Source: Ypsolopha sequella
Taxonomy: Eukaryota > Arthropoda > Insecta > Lepidoptera > Ypsolophidae
Length of the DNA stretch: 64,000 bases
NCBI GenBank assembly: GCA_934047225.1
Contig: OW204012.1
Coordinates: forward strand, 10,354,001-10,418,000
Direction of reading: 5' to 3'
Part shown: piece after piece, positions 22,457-34,900 of the stretch
How the letters are laid out: each line of letters begins with the position of its first letter
Numbering within the stretch: the first letter of the stretch is position 1
Translations under genes and position numbers: made by a program
The notes under the pieces: generated by a model
Seen by the model: only the letters and a program-made list of their open reading frames with translations
What the model was told of the DNA's origin: nothing
The model's database searches: none

Positions 22457-22764
22457 TTATTATCTTATATCTCAAGTAAAGACTGTTCTAGTTGTATTTG
22501 TTAAGTACATTATCGTAAAGTTGCAAGGGTACTCTTTAATTTAGATTATTTCCCTTGATGTTATGGGGCTGAGTTAAATGGTGTTTTTGTAACTTGCGGC
22601 CTAGAGATTGAATAATTATAAAGTCAAGTATTGGTTACAAGTGAATTTTTATTTTTCTCCTTCAGTGCAAGCCTTCAAATAATACTAAATTATCGCCAAG
22701 CCATACAGGATATCTTAAATCTATGCTCGGAACATGGTTTTGAGTGACTATCGCAGCGCCGTAT

Positions 22765-23127
22765 ACACAGTGGCGTATTTTAAGATTTTTCGCCCTGGGC
22801 TTGTAAGGTTTGTCGCCCCATAAATTATCGAGAAAAAAGCACAAATATTTTAATTATAAAATAAAATCCAGCAGTGTGGTGATGTGGGCTGTGATAATAA
22901 TGAATAAACTAAAAATATCTTACAAACAAACACAATTTATTCAATATTTACATATTTTCTGATGAACAATTTGTTTTAAACTCAAAAAGCAATATAAATT
23001 AAAAGGTATCTTGGAGACGAATAAACTAATTAAAGGCGCCCAAAGCTGAGTGCGAGGTGCAGCTTGCGCCGCCCGCCCCTCGCAGCCTGCCGCCCCGGGC
23101 CAGGCCCTTTTGGGCCTAGGGTAAACA
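22765..23127 (+). repeat. Dispersed repeat family J copy 1
   Basis: Begins CAGTGGCGTATTTTAAG and ends GCAGCCTGCCGCCCCGGGCC, GGGTAAACACGCC. A related copy starting at 35323 has been interrupted by a family B MITE and gave rise to the 45 bp minisatellite at 35771-36130. Confidence 0.7.
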
Positions 23128-23393
23128 CGCCAATGCGTATACAGGGGGATATGGGTGCCTATTGCCCCTGAAATGTTTGGACATCAAAAATAATTACACA
23201 TTTTTTGCTCCTGATTTAACGCGTGGTCGTCTATCATTACACGCGATTGTACGACATCCCCTCCCTACAACACCATTGCGATGTCATTCTTATCCCCTCA
23301 CCCCTTGTTCGAACCTCACGTGATAAAGGACGACATTCAGTGAAGATTTTAGTTCTCAATGATAGCTTTCTCAATTCAGTAAAGATGTATGCC

Positions 23394-23616
23394 TGACTGC
23401 AGCCACAAAATAGATACTACCAAAGATTACAATATTGGATACTACCAGGACTCGACGACGGAGCGAAAACAGACGCATACATGCATAGACGCGTACGTAT
23501 GATGATCTCGGCAGAATTTCGTATTGGCATTCGACCGACTTCATCCGAGATCGAGGTATGTACGCGTTTATGTGTGCGTGCGCCTGTTTTCGCAAGTGGT
23601 TATTTTGTGCTGCAGC
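23394..23616. mobile_element. Palindromic MITE
   Basis: Left end GACTGCAGCCACAAAATA and right end TATTTTGTGCTGCAGC are inverted. An inner pair GCGAAAACAGACGCATAC / GCGCCTGTTTTCGC extends the match. The frame open across it is a by-product. Confidence 0.65.
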
Positions 23617-23703
23617 TACGCAGTGGCGTACTCTTCCCTCTAACTACGTGATCACTGGACAACCCCGCCTTCCCCTAATTTGCGTCACGTGATTTATGGA
23701 TGA

Positions 23704-23835
23704 AAGCCGATTCAGTGCTGTCAAAACTAAATTTTCTTGATTGCAAAATAGTCCGTTCTGTTAAGCTAAATTAATTTGAAAACTTTTAAATTTTGACAGC
23801 ACTACAACTAAAATTAAAGCCTTCGGAATCGGCTA
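23704..23835. mobile_element. MITE family A copy with left-end deletion
   Basis: The right terminal repeat is intact (TTTTGACAGCACTACAACTA to CGGAATCGGC). The left one lacks about 25 bp between GCCGATTC and AGTGCTGTC. Confidence 0.8.
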
Positions 23836-24040
23836 TACCATTTCATAAATTATAAATTGCTTGTCTGACCATACTTCAATGAGAAAAATGGCTCAGCTTA
23901 GAGAGACTCGACGTGGACATCAAGGTAAAAAAAAAATAGAAGAAAAAAAACAATTCGGCTAGGCGTGGGCGAAGTGGCCCTACGACCACTGCCTCGTCTC
24001 ACTTGTGTTTCAAAATTCACTCAAAAGTTATTCAACAAAA

Positions 24041-24206
24041 CCTATGTATATTACCTATGTATTGTATAAGTTGCCATCGCAGTTTCCATTGGTTTCTAAA
24101 AATTGGAATTTCAAAATTGTTGACCTTGAAAAATTTGAAATTCTAGTTTACAGTAACCAATGGAAACTTTGCGATGGCAGTAGGTACACAATACATAGGT
24201 AATATC
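24041..24206. mobile_element. Palindromic MITE
   Basis: CCTATGTATATTACCTATGT and GCCATCGCAGTTTCCATTGG are mirrored by CCAATGGAAACTTTGCGATG and ACACAATACATAGGTAATAT. Not a gene, although a frame is open over it. Confidence 0.75.
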
Positions 24207-24299
24207 AACTTCATGTTCCTAAATGATCTCTGCGCGGGTTCCAATAATCAGAGCATAGAAAAATACAATTTCCAAGTTTAAATATAATAAAACAACAAT

Positions 24300-24600
24300 A
24301 TAAATTAGTTAATTTATTTATTAGTGCAATAAGGCATACAACACGTACTCGACAAGTTAACAAGTACATCCAACCCCGTCCGCGGCTCGCTCAGCAAATG
24401 CGTTGTAACTACCCACTTCCGTAGACTTTGACATTAAAAATGACTGCCCACTCTGGCTTAAGCGAAAATTTCGTCTCCGGTGTTAAAAATCCTAATTGAG
24501 TCTTCCATCAGCAATCGAAAACCTAAAGCTGGCTTCACTGTCCTTGCATTAAACTTGCTGAAGACATTTTGTGAGATTCCACTTGCTTGCGCTCTTCTTT
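24300..24600 (-). other. Possible 3' UTR-like segment with poly(A) signals
   Basis: On the reverse strand this 300 bp is more balanced in composition than its surroundings and ends with AATAAATAAAT near 24311. It could be the far 3' end of the CCT5 transcript (stop at 25926) or a fossil. No coding frame survives. The start of the dispersed GTTCCGTACCCAAAGGGTAA repeat is seen at 24606-24640 (see 29192-29472). Confidence 0.25.
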
Positions 24601-25113
24601 TTTAGGGTTCCGTACCCAAAGGGTAAACAACGGGATTCATTGGAAGCTTTACAGTTTAATTTTTGCCAAACTTGAATTCACAAGCGTGAAGTACAGCCAT
24701 GAATCCCAATGTCTAATGAAGCGGGTTATACAATAATACCTTAACAAACTAAACAATACCATTATAATATACTGAAATTAATATAAATCTAAATTATTGA
24801 AACGAGATAACTTATTTGTGATACATATTATTTGGATGGGGAACGCGATTTGATCAAAAAAGATAAAGAGATCTCAAAACTTTGGATGACATATATTATA
24901 GATAACTTCTAAATCAAGCGTTAACTATGTTAAAAATATATTTTTTTGACAAGAAATAAAAAATAATTTTGTTGTTCTGTACAGTTCATAGGCAACTGCG
25001 TTGATGTTTATTCATTCTAAACAGCTGATCTGATTTTCAACATCATCATCTTCATCACCATTGATCAGTATGTACGCTCTTTAGAACGTTTTTTGGGATC
25101 CCATTCGAATTAA

Positions 25114-25664
25114 GAAGAGTTAAGGGTCGGCGCTCGGGCTCGGACCAAAACAGGGTTCGGCGTTCTCACTTTTGATGGTAGTAAATGAAACAATTTTTAA
25201 ACAAAATAAATAACACTTGCTACTCGATAAGATGAAGTACAAAGGTTGATGAGAAAATTGCAGTAAAATGTTATAGTTACTTGAGAAAAGATCTGAAATG
25301 TCAAGAAAATCGCTCCTATATTATCACAGTCGCGGCCCTCAGTCGCCCGCGAGCTGTCAAGGTGTGAAGTTGTTTTTTTTAAATTTTACTACAATTTTCT
25401 CACCAACCCTTGTACTTCATCTAATGGAGTAAAAGTCTAAAAACTAAACTAACATTGTTTTTACTGGTAACACCTGATTTCCCCATACAAAAGATCTCAG
25501 GTGTTGCCATATTAATTCTGTTTTGGCAAAGAAAGTGGCGCCCCTATTTATTTCTAGATTTTATTGACAATCTGTAGCAAGTGTATTTTTTATGTTCTAT
25601 AGAAATTGTAACAAGTGAGAACGCCGAACCCTGTTTTTGCCCGAGCCCGACCCTTAAACTCTTC
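25114..25664. mobile_element. TIR element, arms about 55 bp
   Basis: AAGAGTTAAGGGTCGGCGCT at the left is mirrored by GAGCCCGACCCTTAAACTCTT at the right, with a further match through AACAGGGTTCGGCGTTCTCACT. The internal 430 bp has no protein. Non-autonomous DNA transposon, just downstream of the CCT5 stop. Confidence 0.75.
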
Positions 25665-25925
25665 CAGCCATCACCTATGTGTAAGTGACATTTTGGGATT
25701 TTCGTTTTCTGTATCGCGGAACCGGAGGTCTAGCACACGCCGTGGATAAAGTCTTTCCATCATACTCACTCTCCCGCACAAGCGTTAGAGCGCAAGTAGG
25801 ATAGTTAGACTGTATCTTTAGCGCGTGTTAGCCACATTGAAAACATTAAAAGAAGCTTGTTGTTCAATGTGCAACTGCGACTGTACACATCCAACTTATG
25901 AGTTAATGCAAGTGTAACAGATATA

Positions 25926-28900
25926 CTAGTCGATAGAGTCGGCGGGGGAGCGCACGTCGTCTATCTTCAGTATCATCTTGACCAGCTGTGTCGCGAGGGC
26001 TATCTGCTGTTTCTTGGAGTGGAGCGATTCTATCACGTTTTGGGTCTTCATGTCGTTGGAGCCTGGAGAAATTTATAATAATTAGATGACAAATAATGGG
26101 GATCCACATGCAAAGCTAATTACAGATGGCGCTAGCAGAGGTCCGGCCAGTAAATACTACGGTCCGGTTATGTCAAACTTTGTTGGTGTGTGTGTTACGG
26201 TTTTACTACTGTTTTTCTCTAATACATCGCGTTTTTTTACTTCCTCCTATCACCTGTATTCCATTGTATTATATATTTGTTATTATGTTATTTTGAATAA
26301 TAGTTTTGTAATTATGCCGAGAGATACAATGATGGATATGGATACAGCCTTATCAAATCACAGAGTTACAACGCTACGCCACAGATCCGAATAAATTATG
26401 TAAATATGATGAGGCCCCACCTCGCTTTCTTGTAAATGATTCGGCGCTTCGTTCTAATGGCCGCTTTGATCCGCAGCTCTCATGTTTGAAGTTTCTAACC
26501 AAACTGGAGTGCTAACCTCTATTGAAACGCGCACGCTAAAATATATTCTTTTTTGAGTTATTTATATTACCCATGAAGGGTAAAGATTTTCATGGTCAAA
26601 CTTTTGGACATAGCCTAGGACGTTTGCGCCCCAGTATGCTTATAAACTTTTTGACGCGAACAGACATAAGACAGACGTTCTTATAGATGCAGAAGCTTGG
26701 CTTTCGTTTTTTGATGGATCCCTAAAAACTTACCCTTGTCCATACAGTCGATGCCGAGGTTAGAGTTGTTTTCTGCCGCTTGACGCGCCTTCACTTCAGA
26801 GAGCGCGTCGATTGGTGACAGACCACTGTAAATAGAAAAAGGTAAATAAAACACCGTCACGATACGAATTTCCGAGGAGGTGTACGCGCACGCTTTTTGT
26901 AATTTATTAGTGTTATATTCTGAAATATTTGATAAATGTAAAAGACAAAATTACATTTGTAATTAAACATTGTTAATCATTGTCTTGACTCCCGCGGTTC
27001 AAGTCTGACTTAGTTTGGGGTCTGATATTAAACCAGAAAGAGTTTCCAACGCTCAGTAGCACTTACACTATTCAGTTCGAGCACTGTTCAATTTATTGTA
27101 TCTTTATTTTTTTGTTAATAATTTTGTTGTACCCAAGTATCTTGTTGTTTTTTGTGATTATATATTTTTGTTTGTGTGTACTTTTGAGAAATAAAATATT
27201 TTGTATTTGTATTTAGGGTCAAGAGGTGTTCTTAAGTGAAATGCAAGTCACAGTTCACGTTGGGTACACCCGCCTTTCACAGACGATTATGACGTCTAAA
27301 ATGTGATGGGTAGTGAGCCCTATCGCCGTACTTTGGGCACAAATGGTCTGATAGCTTAACGTGTCTTCGGAAGCCCGCAGACCTATCACAAATGAATGTT
27401 ATAAATATTATGAAATCATGAATCTGTAAGAAAATTTCGGCAATTTCATAGGTATTATATTGAGACAGAATTACTACCGCGTTTTGCGGCGTCGGTTGGC
27501 AAAGGGCGTTATTTCAGAGATCTAAAATCTCACCTGTTCTCGGCCAAAGCTAACGGGATGGCCTCTAAAGCATCAGCGAACGCCCTGTACGGGTATTGTT
27601 CCAGAGAGGACAGCTTCTCCGCCTCGCGCGCCACTTCCAACGAGCACGCGATCTCTGCCGCGCCGCCGCCGTACACCACACGGGAATCCTGAAAATATAC
27701 GCACACCGTCAATATGTGAATCGCCGAGAGTGTGTCAGAGGTGTTCAGAGTGTGAGCTGTGAACTGCAAGTCACAACTTGTGAACTGTGAACAACTTTTA
27801 CTATGGAGCCAACCCTGAAATCTTAAAAAAATCTACCCTTCCATACATTTCGGCCGAGCGGCATTGCATTTTTGTATGTAACAGTAAAATTTTTTTTCGA
27901 GATACACGTTTTGCTCCATATTAAAAGTTGTTCTATATCATTAACTGAACAATCTCTTGAAATATGGTTACACCTTTCTGTTACACGTTGTAGATAACTG
28001 AGAGCTATTTATTTATTTAATTTTATTGTTGTTACAAAAACCACAGCCTTAATAGTAGTTTATGCTACAAGGGCGCAAAGGAATAAATTACGAGGACGAT
28101 TTAAAACACGAGCATAGCGAGTGTTTTAAACGTAACCGAGTAATTTATTGCTTTTACGCCCGTGTATCATACTACATTTTTCAATGCATAGTGTGAGGAA
28201 ATGAAAACAAATATAATCTTGTGAACTTTAAATTATAATTGGCTCAAAAGGACTGTATCCATAGCCGTTAAACGGTGTAAAAAAAGTATAACGTCTATGG
28301 TACACAGGAAACGCTGCAGGTTAGCCAACCATTTTGTAAATAAATTAAAAAATAATAATATTAAAGCCCTAGGGCAAAATAATCGACTTTCTGTTCGGTT
28401 TTGATGCATAAAAAGTGGGACTTTACGAGCACATGCATTGAAAATATTTATAATAGTAGCTAAAACATCAGAACTTATGCCAATTACGGTTTTACATTTT
28501 ATACGATAATACATTTAAAAGGAACTTCAAAGACCAAAAAGAACATACATTTATATACAGCAATATACGAGTAGTAATATTGAAAGGTTAGCGGTGTAGG
28601 ATGTCAGAGTAAGTGTAAGTGTGTGTATATGCTAGAGCAGGGAACTAGGATAGAGGAAGTTGATAAATTATTTGTTACGAATATAGTATATAATATGCAG
28701 TCATATAGTGCTAATAGAACTAATATCAACAGACCTGCACTAGTGACCTCACGATGCACAGAGCGTCGTGCACAGACCGCTTCGCCTCCTCGACGATCAT
28801 TCTGTTCCCTCCACGCATCAGCAACGTGACGGCGCGGGAGTTGGAGCACTGCTCTATCACCAGCATCTCGTCCTTGGACGTGCCTAATGTTGGTAATATA

Positions 28901-31900
28901 GAGAACTGAGAGCTAATATCAACAGACCTGCACTAGTGACCTCACGATGCACAGAGCGTCGTGCACAGACCGCTTCGCCTCCTCGACGATCATTCTGTTC
29001 CCTCCACGCATCAGCAACGTGACGGCGCGGGAGTTGGAGCACTGCTCTATCACCAGCATCTCGTCCTTGGACGTGCCGAATGCTGGGAATAAAAAAATAT
29101 ATTGGTTATCATCTTGACAACGATTCTGGTGAATCAACGGAAGGTAAAAAGTATGAAATTACACTCAGGATCATCCTTTTCATTCTTTTTTTAGTGTTCC
29201 GTACCCAAAGGGTAACCAACGGGACCCTATTACTAAGACTCCGCTGTCCGTCTGTCACCAGGCTGTGTCTCATGAACCGTGATAGTTAGACAGTTGAAAT
29301 TTTCACAGATGATGTATTTCTGTTGCCGCTATAACAACAAATACTAATAAACAGAATAAAATAAATATTTAAGGGGGCTCCCATACAACAGATATGTTTC
29401 TTTTGCCGTTTGTATAGATAATGTTACGGAAACCTTCGAGCGCGAGTGCGACTCGCACTTGGCCGGTTTTTTTTTCAGTTGTCTGACAGTTGTTCTGGTG
29501 GTCGGTCAATTTTCATGGTATCCCCCTCTCAAAATAAACATTTTAGTAAGAGTGGGACGGTGTGAATGTCTGGTTGTCGGTGTGCGCGGATCCTTTTCAG
29601 ACTAAACTAGCTGTTAATTTTATTGACGTCAGAAAAATGCTAACGTTGTATTCTTACTTCTGAAAATAACGTTCATTATTTCTTGATCTAATATTAACGG
29701 TGTAACTACGAAACGGTGTTTGACTTCAGACAGTGTTTAAATCTGTTGCTGTCACTCTTTTACAATATGAAAGAAAAGGCGACAACAACAGATTTAAACA
29801 CTGTCTAAAGTTAAACGCCGTTTTGTAGTAACACGGTAAGTTTTTAAGGAATTATTACTAGAAGAACAAATTGATTACTATTGTGCTAACTTTGACGAGA
29901 ATTCCATCAATTACGAATCATTGGACTTACTTAATTCCCGGACCAGCCCACAGGTGCCCAGCTTGTCCGGCGTTAACTCCTCGAAGCGTGGCACGATCCT
30001 GCCACCCGTGGCGATGGCGATGAGCTCCATCTCGGGCCCGCCCACCCAGCGCACCGCGGGGAGTTCCTCGGCTAACAGGAGATGGTTGGCCTCGTCATCG
30101 AAGCCCCACTGGCAGATAGCCAGAGTGGCTCCGGCGTCCTGATCAACAAATATTTATAAATTATAAAGAAAACCATGTTTTGGAGAGGTGACAAGGAATT
30201 CTATAATTTCGCAAACGGAATTACATACATATACTCACGCCTGTCTCCCAGTTGGGTAGGCAGAGACTATAGATTTCCATCTGCTACGATCCAGACACAC
30301 CTCTTTCGCCTCTTTCACATCCATCGATCTAGTCATACAAGCTCTTCTATTCCGGTTACTTTTGACATGGCCCTTCTTCAGTATGTCACCAATTTGGTCA
30401 GCATACGTCCTTCTAGGGCGGCCTGGTCGAGCTGTACCTTCCATTTGCGCACCATAAATCTCTTTCGTCACTCTACTTTCATTCATCCTCTCTGCACGTC
30501 CAAACCATTCCTTTTTATTTTATTTATTTTCAATGCAAGTGGTCGTAAAGGCCCACTTTTTATGCATCAAAACCGAACAGAAAGTCGATTATTTTGCCCT
30601 AGGGCTTTTTTTTTTTAATTTATCTGCGAGAAGTTGGCCAACCTGCAACCTTTCCTGTGTACCATAAATGTTATACTTTTTTTTCCACTGTTTAGCGGCT
30701 CTGGATACAGTCCTTTTGAGCCAATCATAATTTAAAGTTCACAAGATTATATTTGTTTTATTTCCTCACACTATGCATTGAAAAACGTAGCATGATACAC
30801 GGGCGTAAAAGCAATAAATTACTCGGTTACGTTTAAAACACTCGCTACGATCGTGTTTTAAATCGTCCTCGTAATTTATTCCTTTTCGCCCTTGTAGCAT
30901 AAACTACTATTAGGTTTTTCAACAGACATACACTTAACGTTTACAAATACAAGATATAACAAAGCAATCCACAATGAGCATCCAATTACAGAATAGTATA
31001 TTTCATTACGAGTGCGGAAAGCCTGTCATTGCAAAGAGTTCCGACAAATGTCTACCCGAGCCGAGGCGCAGCCGAAGGTGAGGGTTGACAGTCGGAACAA
31101 GTTGCAATGACGGTTCCGCACGTGTACTGAACAACTATTTTTAATACAGTTGCGAAAAAATGAAGCAATTTAATAAAATAACAAAAACACACTAAACTCA
31201 ACTAACTAATACTCCACGCAATAAATTCGTCGTATGTAGATATGTAGCGACTTTTTGACTTCTCCGAAGCATTTTGTGCAATTATACTGAGTTCCGGTGG
31301 TGTCAATTCAAATAAAATATCGTCGAAATTACTCATTTTGTGCAACAAACAACTAAACCCGCAAAGAAAATTTTTGGAAAATGGCGCCAACCGTAAAAGA
31401 ATATGAGCAGAGATTTTTTTTTTGTTTTCTTCACCCAATCTGGCTAGGCAAAGAGAACTATGCCCATACAGCCAAATCTTCAGTAGAATTTTTTTATTGA
31501 TATGAAATGAAAATGAAATTTAATGAAATGAAATGAAATGAAACCTAACCTAACTCATTGAATCAAATCATTAAATCTGATATTGAAACAAAATAGTAGC
31601 TTCTTTTTAGAAATATTTGCATGAATCATAAAAACTTCTTTGATTTTTTTTTTTTAAAACTTCGTGGTTGGTTTTTTTCTTTTTAATAGACAATATTTTG
31701 ACAGTTGGGAAAGAGAATGCACGAGTTCGGAAAAGGTAAAGAAAAAGCTCGAGTATGTAATAGCCCACATCCCGAACGCTATACGTCCCTGCAATACGCC
31801 ACTTTTTGAGCAACTGTATTAAAAAAATACTTTCTTCTATTCTAGTCACTACATCTTCTTTCAGGTCGCAACGATCTTGTATGTCGATATTTTTCATTCT

Positions 31901-34900
31901 GTCAATTTTAGGTTTTTTTTTTCTTTGTTTTGCTAACTTGCAATCGGTTTTAAAACCATAAGCAGTTTTTTTAAGGGCAATTAGAGGCTTTTTTAGGTAA
32001 ATTTAGCGTGTCTGTACAGAAAAAAAAAAGTTGAACATGCCCAGGGGGGGTCATGACCCCCCTGGATCCGCCGTTGTCTCCAATCTTAACGTTGCATTCA
32101 GTCACCACTTCATCCCTCTCTAGCTCCATAACCTTTGTTTTTCCTACGTTAATTTTCATTCCTTACCTTTTAAAGGCATCATCCATAATTGTTACAATCT
32201 CTTGCAGCTTCTCCGTCGATGAAGCAAGGAGAACTTGGTCATCGGCGTATAAGAGGCATTTGATAAGTAACATTCCTAACTTTATTAAATGGAATTTTAG
32301 TTATGCAGAAATATACCAAAACCTATGCACACCTGACATGGACCAAGAGCTTGTATGGTGTGGAAGAGGCGAAAGTGGTGTGTCAGGATCGCAGCGAATG
32401 GAAATCTGCAGTCTCTGCCTACCTCTCTTGGAGAAAGGCGTGATTATATATGTATGTATGGACCAAGAGTAGGTATTTGATAAGAATATTAAACTTGATT
32501 GGATTGAATAATTAAAAAATAAATTATTAATCGGTAAGGTTAAACGTCTGTCGCTTAGCGCAAAGTGCATAACTTAACTTTGTATTTCTTGTTTAGAAGT
32601 TAAAAATAGAAAATGATTTTGATATGTGGCAATTGAAGCCCTATTCAGTATTAGTGAGGTTTGTAAATTATGAGTTCGAAATTTAATTAGTCATGATCTT
32701 GTCCAAACAAAGTTAAAACAGCATTTTAAGTTGGTTTTGAGAAGATCATGACTAATTGTGTATACAATTTCAAACTCTTGCTTTATAAACATCACTAATA
32801 CTGAACTAAACAGACCAAAATTTTTTTCAAATTTAAATTTCTAAAAAGAAAAACAAAGTTAAGTTAAGCACATTATATATTTTTATTGCGAAATCCATAG
32901 CTGTGAATACTCTAATTATTATTAGAGTGCAATACAAACTTGCAATCAATCAGAAACAAACTTAAAAGAACAAATATTTTTGAAAAAGTTCCTTAGGCCA
33001 GGATGATCCTACGACCTCCTGCTTACATGACAGGCGCACTACCTGACTACTAAGACACACCTACTAAGACTTTTTCCGCCATACCTGAATTATTTCTTTT
33101 TTTTTGTAACTTCTCGATATACCAGCTTGTAATGCACATACTGAACGCTCACGAGGGCGTATGCAAAGTTATGCTCTTTGCGCTAAGCTACTGACGTTTA
33201 ACCTCAACTGTACATTTTACAAACACTTCAGACACAGCCAAGGAAGACATCATCATGAGTCAATATCCCATCTTGTGAGATTTCTAGTTGTAGCATCATC
33301 ATTAGTGTTTTGTTTGATACTGAATTATAAAGAAACTTTTATAGACGTATACTAAGAAAGATTTTTATACTTACTCTGATCCGAACTTTATTCGCCTAGT
33401 TTTACTAAACAAAAACCTAGATCTACTAACCTCCACCAGTTTTACAAACATTAACCTCATTAAAGAATTGTCCGATGACCTTGTCACTTGAGAATTTTAG
33501 ACATTATACTGGTTGTGATGTTTGATTGCTTATAAAAAAAGTGTTCTGTCTCTGTCTGTCTACTCATTTGTCATCTGGCTGTCTAATTTGTTTGAAGCTA
33601 ATTATTATAAATTTATCTCGATAGCAAATGACACATTTCTAAACAGCCATTACTCAAGTGACGTCACACGAGGGCAAATGGAAGTTGCAGCCTTTTCCTA
33701 TTAAACCTAAATCTCGAAATGGTTTTCGAATTAACACACCGTAACATAATTTAATCTATGCCTATTATAAAAGCGCTTCGCCAGCAAACTGTTTTGCAGT
33801 TTGGCGATATTTGTACAACTTTATAAATGTATTATTATAGAAACAAACAAATTTAAAAAAAAATCTTATGGAACTTGTCGTGCTCGTACTGCCTCAGCTC
33901 ACGGTACTCCTCGGCCGAGCCGAACTGCATCTTGTGCTTGGTCATTACTCTCCTTGATCTCACAACTACAACCTTGGCCTCACTCACCTTGACCCTCTTC
34001 ACCATCTCATGGAACTTGTCGTGCTCGTACTGTCTCAGCTCACGGTACTCCTCGGCCGAGCCGAACTGCATCTTGTGCTTGGTCATTACTCTCCTTGATC
34101 TCACAACTACAACCTTGACCTCACTGACCTTGACCCTCTTCACCATCTCATGGAACTTGTCGTGCTCGTACTGTCTCAGCTCACGGTACTCCTCGGCCGA
34201 GCCGAACTGCATCTTGTGCTTGGTCATTACTCTCCTTGATCTCACAACTACAACCTTGACCTCACTCACCTTGACCCTCTTCACCATCTCATGGAACTTG
34301 TCGTGCTCGTACTGTCTCAGCTCACGGTACTCCTCGGCCGAGCCGAACTGCATCTTGTGCTTGGTCATTACTCTCCTTGATCTCACAACTACAACCTTGA
34401 CCTCACTCACCTTGACCCTCTTCACCATCTCATGGAACTTGTCGTGCTCGTACTGCCTCAGCTCGCGGTACTCCTCGGCCGAGCCGAACTGCATCTTGTG
34501 CTTGGTCATTACTCTCCTTGATCTCACAACTACAACCTTGGCCTCACTCACCTTGACCCTCTTCACCATCTCATGGAACTTGTCGTGCTCGTACTGCCTC
34601 AGCTCGCGGTACTCCTCGGCCGAGCCGAACTGCATCTTGTGCTTGGTCATTACTCTCCTTGATCTCACAACTACAACCTTGACCTCACTCACCTTGACCC
34701 TCTTCACCATCTCATGGAACTTGTCGTGCTCGTACTGCCTCAGCTCGCGGTACTCCTCGGCCGAGCCGAACTGCATCTTGTGCTTGGTCATTACTCTCCT
34801 TGATCTCACAACTACAACCTTGGCCTCACTCACCTTGACCCTCTTCACCATCTCATGGAACTTGTCGTGCTCGTACTGCCTCAGCTCGCGGTACTCCTCG

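Noticed and set aside
26086..26394. 102-codon frame with a hydrophobic stretch
   Set aside because: It lies on the strand opposite CCT5 between exons 9 and 10, with AT-driven hydrophobic codons and no splice context.
30175..30618. 147-codon + strand frame
   Set aside because: Antisense of the LINE RT tail at 30235-30511 and the start of a family H element.
33000..33075. Functional tRNA gene
   Set aside because: The cloverleaf arms do not pair well enough; a SINE remnant inside a MITE explains it better.
33876..34833. CRISPR-like array
   Set aside because: Units are 141 bp, contiguous and without unique spacers, and they derive from a CCT5 exon. The window is an insect genome.
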